Assembly: GCA_022575985.1 (NCBI GenBank)
Contig: JAKSXM010000007.1
Span: 61,038,501-61,102,500, forward strand
Source of the DNA: Anagrus nilaparvatae
Lineage: Eukaryota > Arthropoda > Insecta > Hymenoptera > Mymaridae
DNA length: 64,000 nt
Direction of reading: 5' to 3'
Positions 47,126 through 58,575 of this stretch are shown piece after piece (position 1 is the first letter of the stretch; every line of letters begins with the position of its first letter). Made by a program: the position numbers and the translations under genes. The notes under the pieces were generated by a model. That model was not told the origin of the DNA and made no database searches. It saw nothing but the letters and a program-made list of their open reading frames with translations.

Positions 47126-47724
47126 GGCAAACAAGATGAGAAAAGGTTTACTAAAGGTTTTTTGGGTCACTGCTGAAAATTAAGGTTTCGATCGTGCAAA
47201 ATTTGTGAAAAATGAGTCGATTATTCTTAAATTTGAAAAACTTAGGAGCGACTTTTCTGTATTTGCAAATAATAACACAGTTTTTTTGGTTTCTAATCTC
47301 GAATTATAAGTTCTTAACGTAAAAAATTTTTAAAAACATCTTTAAATGAGCAAAAAACACTCCTTTAAAGGGTAATTTTACAAAATTTACACGTTTTGAG
47401 AAATTTTCACGTTAAGGGCGCAAAAATTCGATATCAGCTCCCCAAAAAACGCACTGGAGGAAAAACTTGCGAACACAAAAAATCCACCCTAAATAAGGGC
47501 TCTTTTTTTCCAATTTAAGGGTGGTTGACAGATTTTTCATGTCTGGAACCTTTATTATTCGTAATTAACAGAATTAACAGTATTAACAGGGCCAAAAATC
47601 TAGGCTTAATATCATTGCAGTTTGTGAATAGTGCAAAAATACCCTTAATCAGAGGAGATTTTCGTTATCTCAATGGAATTAGTGACCCGTAAAAAACTTT
47701 AGACCTTTTCTCATCTTGGTTGCC
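47126..47724. mobile_element. 0.6-kb foldback element with GGGTCACT core
   Basis: The left end GGCAAACAAGATGAGAAAAGG, followed by CTAAAGGTTTTTTGGGTCACT, pairs with AGTGACCCGTAAAAAACTTTAG and CCTTTTCTCATCTTGGTTGCC at the right. The interior repeats short motifs (AACAGAATTAACAGTATTAACAG) and contains CCCTTTAAAG-type hairpins like the 28-29 kb element. No ORF. Confidence 0.75.
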
Positions 47725-47888
47725 AAAAATTACCACCCCCCTCCCCACCCTAATATATTTTTTAAAACTTTGCTTACTTTGCCAGTCGTTAGCAATCTTT
47801 TGAAAAAGAAAAAATTATTGTCATTAGTTATTTTTCTATGTAGATGGACCTATAAAAAATAGTATCCGAATAATATAGTATTAAACAA

Positions 47889-48010
47889 CTAGGTGGCAAT
47901 TAAAAAGTATAATCGAGGTATGTGAAGTTGGTCGATTAACACACACCGAGGTGTATATACGTAATTTCCACCGAGTTCTTTACGTCATTTTATACTTCAC
48001 CTAGTAAAAT
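47889..48010. mobile_element. Short hairpin MITE next to the LINE fragment
   Basis: ACTAGGTGGCAATTAAAAAGTATAAT at the left and ATTTTATACTTCACCTAGT at the right are imperfect inverted repeats. A further half-copy GCTAGGTGAAGTATAAAA lies at 48294-48311. Class unknown. Confidence 0.5.
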
Positions 48011-48319
48011 AATTAGTGTCTAAATACAACTGTGGTTAGCATCGATATCTCAGAAAAGGTTAGTAGTTATTTTTAATCACGACACATAATTTTTAATTTA
48101 GCTTTGTGCATGTGTTATTCGTAACTGTCGACTACCGAATTTATTGATGCTTATAATTTCACAAAAAAGCATCTAAATCATGCTTATTCTACTTTATTTC
48201 TCCTAGAACAGTTATGAGCGTACAATCGCGTAAATACAAAATAAATATGTATATTGCTACCTACTCGCGCAAGAGTTATACACTAATTATATGCTAGGTG
48301 AAGTATAAAAATAATAAAA

Positions 48320-48555
48320 AATTAAATGTTTCTGAATAAAAATAATATAATATCAAATAAGCAATTTGGCTTCTTGAAAAATTTAAGCGCAAATGATGCC
48401 ATAGTACATTTATCAAACTATCTCCATAAAAATTTAGATAATAGCCAACCATGTATTGCCACCTTTATCGATTTATTCAAAGTTTTTGATACCATGGACT
48501 ATGCTATATTATTTCATAAACTGGTTTTGATTATCGTCAAAAATTTGTTTTAGTT
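48320..48555 (+). pseudogene. LINE reverse transcriptase fragment, upstream half
   Basis: 75-aa open frame typical of a Jockey/CR1-type non-LTR reverse transcriptase: IISNKQFGFLKNLSANDAIV, then the palm motif ATFIDLFKVFDTMDYAILFHKL, whose usual form is DLSKAFDTVDHxILL. The first catalytic Asp is kept. It stops at 48553. The next conserved RT blocks (GVPQGS and YADD) appear only at 55530-55680, which suggests interruption by later insertions. Confidence 0.8.
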
Positions 48556-48734
48556 TAAATTCAAATAGATTATTTTATTAAACTATTTTGTTCCCTATTG
48601 CATATTGTTAAACTTAGTCTATTTAGATTTGAGTTTTGGAGAACTATACCTAGTTAAGTTGATTGAATTTAAATTTTGTTTTATTATTTTTTTGTTTTAT
48701 TAATCAGTAAATTTAGTTAGAGTGATTTGTGATT

Positions 48735-51250
48735 ATGGCTAATGCCATTGACATTAAAAGTTATGTAGAATGGCTCCTGGATGAGCAACTTCAGGAGGAA
48801 CTTGTGAGCCGGTCGGTGAAGTGTCGTGGATAACGAAATCAAAAGATTGCTAGACTAATTAGAATATTGACTGATAAAGCCGCTACCGAAAATACAGTAC
48901 TAGCTGTAACTCCTGGGGTCGGAATATCAAGTCCGTTACAAAATTCAGTGCGCAAAACTATGGTGCAAATTACTATAAAAGTCGCCACCATAACAAAACG
49001 CTTACAACTGTTGACTGTGAATATTAGGCCTTTGGACCAAACGATGTCAAGGGGTTATAATGGACCTCAGGGCACTGATTCAAAATTTTCTGTAGAACGT
49101 GGAAACCAACAGGTTAGTAAAAATTTATCTATGGGACCACGATCTGATAGGGTCAACATGCCAGGAAATCTAACAAATAGTTCCAAGCCCTTGGTTAGAT
49201 TCAGGAAACAATAGGGCAGAAAGTAATAATATCTTGGGACGTGAAGGGCCCTTACCTCCATTTAATCAAAACCCAAGTGTTATTAACAGGTCATTAAATT
49301 CCGTTAATCCGAGGATAATGCCTTTAGTACAAGTCGATGAATCATCTCATTATAATGACAATTTCGAAATACCGTTAAGGTAAACCTCTGGGCCACTAGT
49401 TGATCCTTTAATTAATAATTTGAGCTGCAAATTTAATTCCAGTAGGAATTTCCCTTAAGGGGAAACCCTGGGTCACAGGATGATCCTTTTTGGGATATGA
49501 ATTTTACAAATAATAATAACGCACTGAGGGGAAGTCTTGAGTTTCAGTTAGATTTTAATAACATTCGTTTCGAAAGAGAAAATTATCGTGATAAAGGTTT
49601 ATTAAATATACATGAAACAAGGATTAATAACGAAGATGGTGGAGAATTTTTTAAACTGATCCAAGAAGGTCGCTGTTTAGTTAGCGTTAGTGATGAAAAA
49701 TTATTTTCTTGTTTACCGCTCTTCATAGGTGGGGTAGCTTTACACTGGTTTAGGAACACTCTCCACCAAGGGCGTATTTTTTGTGATTTTGAAAATTCTT
49801 GGAGAGCACGTTTCAATGACCCCGATTTTCAGTTTGCATTATACAAAAGTCTTAGAAAACAGACTCAACATGAAAAAGAACGCGTCGTGGATTATTTAAC
49901 ATGCATTAAAGCCATGTTTAACAGGCTCGAATCTGCTTTATCCGAAGAGCGTTGAATTGAGTTGGGGTAAGAGCGTAGCTTTCAAACTGCTCAGAAAAAA
50001 GGACCTCCTCCAGGTCCTGAAAATTTCTTACTACCCAGCCTTGCATATGAAGGACCTAAAACAACTAGACCAACCGCTGCTTTAGGTCACCCTACGCGAA
50101 CAGTAGCAAATTTTGATATTATAGAAGACTCTAATGAATTTATTGATTCTCTTGAAGATACTGATGAAATTTTAGATAATATGAAATATCAAAATAAGAA
50201 CGCTAACAATATTAAGCCAAGGCGATCTAAAAATAGAAGTTATGATTGTGGAGATCTAGGACATTTCACGGGTGATTGTAAAGGCACTAAAAGGGTATTT
50301 TGTTTTAACTGGTGGAACTCGTGGAATTACGCGACGAACGTGTAGTAAATGTCCTAAAATAAAAGAATTAATATTTTGTAATAACTGAGGATTGACTGGC
50401 TTTAATAGAGAAAGTTGCCTTGATTGTTAGGGATACGGGGCTTAATGGGTTTACTCAAGATCGCAAATTCCTTGAATAAATTTCTATAAATAATTCTGAA
50501 GTATCGTTAAATAGCAATTAGACTTATGGGTATTAGGATTATTGAACATCCATAGAGTATAGTAGCCGTAGATGTTATGGAATTCCCTAGAAGTAAAAAG
50601 GGATTTTCTTATCTGGTGGTATATCAAGATTTGTTTTCTAAGTGAATCTACGTAAGGGTATCGGTCAAACAATAAAAGAATCGTTTACCGCATTGATAAT
50701 CACTAGGTACGGTGAGGAGTCCTCGAGTACTATTAAGTTATATTGGGACGGAATTCGTTAATAAAATTATTACGGATTACGTTAATGGTTACGGCATACG
50801 TCATACGACTACGCCAGTTTATTCATCAGGCTCAGGCAAACCCTGTCGAAAGGGTTAATCAAGTCTTGAAAGCGATGATAGTTGCGTATATTGAACAAGA
50901 CTGCAGGGATTAGGACTAGCCTTTATCAGAATTTCGTTTAGCTTACAACACTTTTAAGCACGCAGTCACGGGATTAACCCCTGCTTTTCTGAATTTCGGT
51001 CACGAGCTTTTAATAAAAAATTCCCTAATTTATGAATTAGAAAGTAGTTGTGAAATCGCAGCTGGTAACGAACAAGATTGGGCCTAAAGATTGTTCCAAC
51101 TCAATACTATTAGTGACTGGATCGTGGAAAAAGCAGCTCACCAAAGACAATATCGATATTATAACTGTCATCGCTGAAGGTACTTTATTCACAGGGTATA
51201 GTACAAAAACAAGTCCCTGTAGTAGATTTGAAGCCATTCAAGAGTAAGTA
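48735..51250 (+). pseudogene. Ty3/Gypsy retrotransposon relic: gag, zinc knuckle, integrase
   Basis: Decayed LTR retrotransposon in the plus strand. Positions 48735-49210 encode an N-terminal gag-like region with one stop. Positions 49497-49955 encode a Retrotrans_gag-type domain (FIGGVALHWFRNTL, FENSWRARFNDPDFQFALY). Around 50235-50440 are CCHC zinc-knuckle remnants (YDCGDLGHFTGDC and a second). Positions 50560-51250 encode an integrase core with many stops: DVMEFPRSKKGFSYLVVYQD, GTEFVNKIITDYVNGYGIRH, then AVTGLTPAFLNFGHEL after the catalytic region. Protease, RT and RNase H are missing between knuckle and integrase, so an internal deletion is likely. No LTR pair recognised. It lies between the two halves of a LINE RT. 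Confidence 0.75.
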
Positions 51251-51442
51251 CTCATATGAATAATAGCTTGGAATTTTGCAAATTTTGATAATTATTTTTT
51301 TTTAGTTTTGCTTTGTTTTCCCGCTTGTAGTATTTCATGCACTTACTCTCTATATAAATCCATCGTTTTTCTTGTATAAAAAATTTTTTTTTTTGTGTGT
51401 AAAGTATTTTCTGAACTCGTTTTACGTCTAGGTGGGCAAAAA

Positions 51443-51566
51443 ATAGTGTAAGCACCATGGGCGAAATACTTTAGACACGAGCGTGAACACATATCACTCG
51501 CGCCCGGCTTCGCCGAGCACTCATGCTCGTGCCCACGCTAGTGCCGAAACTTTTACACCCTTGATA
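51443..51566. repeat. GC-rich hairpin patch
   Basis: Isolated GC-rich stretch with GTGTAAGCACCATGGGCGAA at the left and TAGTGCCGAAACTTTTACAC at the right in loose inversion. Internal stems are GCGCCCGGC-TTCG-CCGAGC and CACGAGCG/CGTGCCCACG. Probably a small mobile-element remnant; an RNA hairpin is possible. Confidence 0.4.
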
Positions 51567-52831
51567 CTTAATATACTATTTCAATTCTGGATTATCGTTA
51601 TAGAAGGCTTATCGGTTTTAGGTAATGTAGGTATTTACAAAAACAAATTTCCTGGTCATTGAGATGGAAGCCGATACTAGTGGCATTCAAAACGAAACAT
51701 TATTAGCAGTTAGGAGTATTGAAGTAATTTTACTCTAAGATGACCAGCAGGTTAATGAAATTAACATGGGTGAAGAAAAAGACGATGAACGACCCGTGCA
51801 CTTAGGAGATCCCCGTTTTTTTTCGGGATGATGAAGATGTTCTGGCATTGGCTGAAAATGAAGATGATCCTCAAGAAAGTATCGAACAACATCAGAAAGA
51901 CGATATCCATAGCGATTAGACGCTTTCACAGACCTTCTTCGTCTGAGGATGAAGAAACGGACATAGGACAAGAAGAGGTTGATAAAAATGTCTGTATTTT
52001 TTATGCTGTTATTTTTACAGAAGCTTTTTGAATTAATAGTGTTCTTTGTCTTACGTATTAGGTGGCAATGAAAAGGGCCGTTTGGTGTTTTGTAAAATAT
52101 TCGAAGCGTGACCCTAGCCACGCACTATAAATTAATAAATACACAAGCACATAACAATCAGACACGCAAAAAGGAAACACACACTTCATACACAATGAAA
52201 CAATACAATTTAATACGATCACCCCGTGCTCAGGTGATGCTCCTGGCCAAAAATTCAATTCATACCTCTTTAAGTCTACGAACTCAGAAATTGCACCAAA
52301 CGTTTACACAATACGAGTGTTTACGAGCTGTTTTTTTGATAAAGCCAAGCAAAAGGCTACGCGCGGCCAAGCTTGTGACAAGGCTGTCAAAAGGCACATT
52401 AAGCCCAGAGGTTTTCGGTAAAATTTTGAACAGAAATTTTTTAAGAACCTAAAAGTAACATTCTTCACTCTGTAAAAACTTCTAGAGGGTTTTTACACAC
52501 AATTTGTGTGGGCTCCCGAAGAATTCAAATTGCCATAAATTTAGCCCTTTTTTTTTGAAATTGTACAATAGGTTTTCTTAACGAAAAACGAACTAAAAAA
52601 TGGACCACGAATAAAATTACCTCATTCAGGTAAGCACCCAAAAATGATGCGTCTAAAGCCACACCATCACCTATAACTCTCCTGAACGAAGGAATTTGAC
52701 TTTAAAAATTATTAAATACCGAGAAAATATATTGAAATGCATTAGCTCTTAAAAGAAAGGAAAGGTCATCGCTACAGTTTTTCCAAAGGCTGAGAAATAA
52801 AAAATTAATTTTCATGGCTTGAACCAGTTCT

Positions 52832-54075
52832 TCACGAAGGAGAAATAGAACATGCTTTATCTCGAGAAGTATATACTTTTTTATGTTTTTCAAAATACGA
52901 TACATTCTTAAGAACGCGGCCTTCAAAAACTTCCGCAGTACCAGCCTGATTTGCTTGTTTTGCCTCATCCGTGAGAAATTCGGATAATAAGAGGATATCT
53001 GAATTTTTTTTCTCACTTTTTGCAATAAATTCATTGTACCGATAAGTTGAAGCTGTAAGTAACTTATATAAAAATTCAGCCACTAATTCAGAATTGCTCA
53101 AATATCCTGAGTCTTCAATGGATCGCATAGCGGTTACACAATTTTTTACCGAAGTAGTAAAATAAATTAAACCCCTGGAACTTGAATCTAAGTGCGGTAA
53201 TTTGCGTAACCAATCTACTAATTTTCTCAAAATATTATCTTTTCTACCATACTGCAAGTCCAAAGCATCTAAGATTTCTTGAGCACTTTGAGTTGTAAGC
53301 ATAAGATTCCTTACTGCCTCCCGTTAAACATTCATACAACGCATTACATTTTCACGATCACTGTAACCCCTAAGTATGGTAGACTCTGAAAAGGCTCTTT
53401 TAAAATACAAATAATCTAGGGGATCGCCAGAAAATGACGACAAAGATTTTTCTGAGACTAGTAGGTTTGACAAAGTAACTTGAGGTTCGTTTACGCGTGT
53501 CTCATTTATGTCACTAGATAAGGCGCGAGAAAAAGGTTGAACAAATATATCTTCTTCGATAGAAGTAGAATTAGCACGAGGGCCTGGTGGAGACGCGCGA
53601 GATAAATGTGTAAATTAGAATGAGAAGAATTTGCTACACCAAGAGAACCGGGTTCGTCAAGCTCAAGACGTTTACGTTCCATTTCTATCAAGCGTAACTT
53701 AAGCTGGCTGATTTCGAAGTTGAGATCAAGCCGACGTTTCCTGTGAGCGCGCTTGCTCTCTACGTGGACGTCGATTATATCGCCGACGCCCCCTTGACCA
53801 TTCTCAAGAACCGGTATAACTGGGAAAGCTATACCAGCCCTGGGTACCGAATTATCTCGCTGTTCGTTCAGCGGTGCGGGTGTCAAGCGTCAAACAGCAA
53901 AGGCGTCAAAATTCGTAGTTTTGAGGCTAAAGTCAGGACAGCGAATGTTGCACCGGATAATATCGCGGTTATTTTTATAGACCACCACCCGACCTCGGTC
54001 GCGCTCGCTAATTGGCGCGTGCGCGATAAAACCATTATGAATTTTGTTATGCACCCTATGAGCAAAGGGAGCCAA
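52832..54075 (-). pseudogene. BEL/Pao retrotransposon gag relic (minus strand)
   Basis: Minus-strand gag of BEL/Pao type (DUF1759-like). 54075-53506 encodes an N-terminal region with a Lys/Arg/Glu coiled coil (KLRLIEMERKRLELDE) and one stop near 53891. 53480-53300 encodes the conserved FSGDPLDYLYFKRAFSEST followed by a stop in NVMRCMNV. 53302-52832 is open and holds AQEILDALDLQYGRKDNILR and FTTSVKNCVTAMRSIEDSGY. Downstream frames break up before any zinc knuckle or protease. The block is richer in G+C than its surroundings, as expected for a foreign insertion. Orientation is opposite to the neighbouring Gypsy relic. Confidence 0.75.
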
Positions 54076-54099
54076 GACGATCGCTAAGAAATGTTATAG

Positions 54100-55500
54100 C
54101 CGCTATGAGGAAAGGGAGCTAAGGTGATCGCAAAGAAAAGACGAGCAAAAGCAGGTAAAGCTAAGCGTTCTAAAATTTTTTATGAAAATTTTAACTTTGA
54201 TCATTTTTAAGTATTTAGAGTTAAAATACTTTTTAATTTGATGCCCTAAATAAACTACAATAGTTTAATTAAGCTAAATTATATTTGAATAACCTAAAAG
54301 TCAAAAACTAGATTTATTTTAAGCTTCGAAAAAGTAGGAATGTAAAGAGCAAAGAAGCTACAATTTTTTATCCGTGAAATAGTTTCTCTTTTTGTTTGAA
54401 TTTGCTTGAATTTTAAGTTGTTTTAACCCTAGCTACCTAATTGAATCAAAGTAACCAATAGTTAGGAAAATAATAGAAAACGTCCATATTCTGCGCTAAA
54501 TTTTTTGTTGAAAAAAGTATAAACTTTTATGAATATTTTAAATTAAAAGCTTCTTTGTTGTAGGGTTCTAAAAGTAATTAATAAGTTAAATATAGGATAA
54601 ACAAGTTTAAGTTAGTCCATAACATGTGAAACAAAATTTCAGTTTTTTTGGCGTTCAAAATTTGTTGTGTAATTTTAAAGTAAAGTGATTTATGGGAATT
54701 TTAACTTAAAAGATTCTTTAATTTGGGGTTATGAACTTTATTAACAGCTAGAGTAAATTATATACTATACATGGGAGACAATAATTTTAATTCCTTGCGT
54801 AGGATCCAAAACTTAGAAAATAGCTTCTTCTAGAAGTCTGCTTAGCTATAATACATAAATTTTCTCCAGAACTTGCTTCATATCCTGAAGCAATTATTCA
54901 GCGATCCCTGGACTTCAGTTTAGCAGCTCCAGCTCTGAAAATGGTAAAACAGCGGCTCATGTTCCTGGGATTTCTGGGAAAATTCACATAGGAAACACAT
55001 ATAAAGTATTGACACGACTACATAAATATTAAACATACAAGGATAAAATTTGCAATCTAATTAGCTGTTTATAGAATTTTTGCAAATTTCTCTCATAAAA
55101 ACTAAACACAACATGAACACTAACACTTTGACATTTAAAACAGAACACAGTACAGAAAGTTATATCATAAAACTCATAATACACTGATGGGAAATATATT
55201 AATAATTTAAATTAATAAAAAGTAGAACTTTTATTCAGTTATTTATATAATAAATTAAATAAATAATTTAATGCGTGCTTTGTGTAAAACCGTTGATACG
55301 GTAATAACAAAACCTTGAAGTTTTTAGTCTCCATACAAAAGTGAACTACATTTAACCTAGCTAGCACAAGGTACGCCGGATATACCTTTTTTTGATCCGG
55401 GTCTGGGAACAGGACTCAAAGTTAAAACTTGTGTTTAATACAAGTCAGGAGTCCTGATTTTGGGTTGCTGCGCAGACTAGAAGATGTCTGCGGGATTTTG
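54100..55500. other. Unassigned spacer within the nested retroelement block
   Basis: No domain-bearing ORF. 55360-55500 is somewhat GC-richer (GGTACGCCGGATATACC, GATCCGGGTCTGGGAAC) and could be an LTR or untranslated end of one of the relics, but no second copy of it was found here. Confidence 0.35.
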
Positions 55501-55514
55501 GTCTTAGGATCATT

Positions 55515-55790
55515 ATTAAGTTAAATAAAAAAGTAGTAAAGATAGGTGTACCACAAGGGTCTATATTAGGCCCACTTTTCTTCATCATATATATGTTAAT
55601 AACCTATTGGACTTGATCGGCAATATAACATCATACGCAGATGATACTGTTTTATTTTGTTCAGGAAATACGTGGAGTGAAGCTGAATAATATATAAGCA
55701 GCTAAAAACTAACTATTCCGATAAATGTTTATTTTATTTGGCTATTAATTATTGTTCAAGAATTACAATTTTTTTCCCTTACCTTAGATG
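55515..55790 (+). pseudogene. LINE reverse transcriptase fragment, downstream half (YADD box)
   Basis: Encodes GVPQGSILGPLFFIIY, then after a one-base shift YVNNLLDLIGNITSYADDTV and LFCSGNTWSEAE, followed by stops and a decayed AINY-like block. These are the conserved RT blocks that follow the palm region found at 48320-48555, same strand and same Jockey/CR1 flavour. They are consistent with one LINE copy split by about 7 kb of later retroelement sequence. Confidence 0.8.
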
Positions 55791-55899
55791 TAAACTCGTT
55801 CCGAGAATGCAATTTTTCCTTAAAATGTTGATGTCTTACCAGAAAAAAAAACACTTACCTCAAGCAAAACCTATTTTTACAGTGTATAAGGAAAGAACA

Positions 55900-58055
55900 G
55901 TAACAAGTAAATAGGAAAAACAATAAAATTAATTATTTTTATATTTTTTTTAATAGCTTTTAATAATTTTTAATAATATTTTTTTTATTCTTATAATTTA
56001 TTGCTTACAAAAATGTATGGAACCATACAAAATAACAATGCGCATAATAATATATTGTGTAATATTAATCAACATTTAAAACTTTATGTATTTTCTTATC
56101 ATTATTATTATTATTTTATACATATTTCCATTTCTTACTTCATTTCTCAAGGCATAATATTTAGCAATTCTGCGTTAATTTATAAATTATGTATATTTAA
56201 TAGAACAATTATTATTATTATTATAATTAGTAGTATTGAATTAGACTGTATTGAGTTTTTTTACAATATTTTTAAAAAGAGAAATTATTTTTTTTTTTTT
56301 TGTTTTGGCCACAATTTAGAATAATATTTAAAAAGCTATGAAAGCAGAGAAATAAATTGTTTATTTTTTTATAACACAATTGTCTATTACTTTCTAAAAT
56401 ATTTAGCTTTATTTCTGAAATTCGAGCTATTGTGACCAATTTTAACAACATTATGATAAATTTTTAAAAGAGATTCGAAGGTCAAAATTATTTAGAATTG
56501 CGACATAATTTCTCACTTATTCTAGAAAAAAATACTCTAGAGCAAAAAAAAGACACTTGAAAAAAATTAGCTTACATAATAATAAACTGTGTGTGTAATT
56601 CAGTGTAATTAACAATTATTTTTATACTTTTGTACATAAACATTAATTAATAATATCAACACGCATATAAATATTTAAAATATCATTTTCATAGTTTTTT
56701 TTTTGCTTTTGCAATTTATTTATTGATTGTTAGTAATTATCACAGAAAGTTCATAAAATAATAAATTTATAATTTTAATTATTATTTTTATTATTATTAT
56801 TATTATTAAATGTAATTTTATTTTAAATTGATAATATTTTTTATAGAATTATAAGCATCGACGATTTATATTATTGCTTTATTAAAGGTATAGTCTAGAA
56901 GCTGGATGTTTTGGATGTAGACAATTTTTTTCGTTCTAGGTAAGTTTTTCGATTCGTTGATTTCTATTTTTTAGGTCCTGATCCTGGAAATTATGGCCTA
57001 AAAATGAAAAATCGCATTTTTCGGTAGTTTCCTAAGAAACCTTCAAAATTGACCAAAAAATTTATTTTTTTGGTAGTAGTTTTAGAATTCAGGACCTCAA
57101 AATCTGAAATCAGCGTATTGAAAAAATTTTCTGGCACATTTAAGTAGCCTTTCACAAAATTTAGGAAAAAAATGCATACATCTAACATGTAAGGCTTCTA
57201 GGCCAGTAAGGTAGAATAGTTATTTAGTTACAATTATTAGACGGAAATTTTATCATTATTAAAACTAAAATTTTTTTAGTATTTTCATTTTTTTTTATTT
57301 TTTTGTGTTTAATTTTTTTTTTATTTTATTAACTTTTAAATATTCTATGTAAAATATGTTCTTAATTATTACTTTGAGAGATGAAAATTTTTAGATTTTT
57401 TTTTAGTTTTGTATGCATATAGATTAAGAGTTTAGATTTTAAATAGTATAGGTTTTATCAGTTAATATTTGATATAATTAAACAGGCTCATCTGGTGTTA
57501 ATAGTGCATAATTTTTTAAATTCTAATGGCTGAACACGCATGTAAATATTTGTTATGTATGCGCAAACATAAAAAAAAAGATATTTTTACGTTAATAGTT
57601 ATGGCTGAAAAGTAAAATAACTAAATTTTTCAGAGAGAGAAAGAGACAATTTATTTAATGAACACGTAAGTATACAATGCCAAACTAAATTTTAATATTT
57701 TAAAAGGAACTAGAAATTTGAAAAAAAGATCCAAAATTCAAAGGTTTTCCGACTTTTACTTACTACTAGAAAAATGAATAGTACATTTTTAATCAAGGGA
57801 GCAAAAAAAAAAGAATGTCCTAGATCATTAGTATCCGAGGCGAAGCCGAGATTTTTCTTTTTCAGAGGGGAGTCAAGTTTTTTCGACCTGCCAGGAAGAA
57901 AAAAAAATTAATCATTTCCTGGTGTTTAAAAGAAATTTTTTTATCATCCCCAAAAAGGAGCAAAGCAACCCCTCCAAAAATCCGTCCAAGGAAGTTTTAT
58001 ATTTTACGTTTTGATTTACACAAAAATAAAACGGATGCAAAAAACTTAACTTATA
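55900..58055. other. AT-rich spacer, microsatellite-like tracts
   Basis: ATT/TTA-type low-complexity runs (for example 56100-56120, 56210-56230 and 56790-56810). No gene or clear transposon end. 56930-57120 repeats the GTAAGTTTTTCGAT and CCTGATCCTGGAA strings seen at 38115-38150 and contains ATCAGCG, so it may be a diverged foldback-family copy. Confidence 0.35.
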
Positions 58056-58059
58056 AGTG

Positions 58060-58575
58060 ATTTTACTGTGGCGCACAGTGTGGCAAAATGGACAAAAATC
58101 GCTCTTGGACTATAATTTTGAGCTATCGACTTGAAACCTGTTTTGAATGACTTTAAAATAAGTCTGCTTTCGTGTCTCACTGCGGATTTTTCATATTTCT
58201 TTATTTATAGTTAGCCCATTTAATAAAAATGAATTTTATGCGAGATTCTAAAATATGCAAAAATTATGATTTAATATTTGTTTACTTAAAAATGTTTTTT
58301 AATTTTTATGTATATAATGCAGGATTAACACAAAAAAATTTCCCGTTTGTTTTAGAGTGCAAAAAATGTAGGAAGTGAAAATTTCGATAAATGAATAGGT
58401 TGAGTTCGTGTAAATAGGCTAATTAAAAATAAAAAAATATGAAAAATCCGCAGTGAGAGACGAAAGCAGGCTTATTTTAAAGTCATTCAAAACAAGTTTC
58501 AAGTCGATAGCTCAAAAACTCAGTCCAAGAGCGATTTTTGTCCATTTTGCCACACTGTGTGGCGGTGGGAAAATA
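58060..58575. mobile_element. 0.5-kb MITE with ~130-bp inverted arms
   Basis: Left arm CACAGTGTGGCAAAATGGAC, AAAAATCGCTCTTGGACT, GAGCTATCGACTTGAAACCTG and GTCTCACTGCGGATTTTTCATATTT pairs with the right arm along its whole length (AAATATGAAAAATCCGCAGTGAGAG ... GTCCATTTTGCCACACTGTG). Arm identity is high, about 90% by eye. No ORF. Confidence 0.8.

Noticed and set aside
49067..49261. Minus-strand ORFs at 49067-49261 and 49583-49816
   Set aside because: They are antisense shadows of the Gypsy gag, which has the recognisable domain.
51657..52031. Envelope or accessory gene after the Gypsy integrase
   Set aside because: Acidic reading frames are broken by stops and show no recognisable domain.
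52058..52080. LTR boundary pairing with 47889 (TAGGTGGCAAT-AAAAG shared)
   Set aside because: The similarity is about 16 bp and does not extend; not enough for an LTR call.
53743..54087. 114-aa plus-strand ORF in GC-rich DNA
   Set aside because: Antisense to the BEL/Pao gag N-terminus; no domain in this strand.
56001..56324. 107-aa ORF rich in Ile/Tyr/His
   Set aside because: Derived from ATT-type low-complexity DNA; no domain or splice context.
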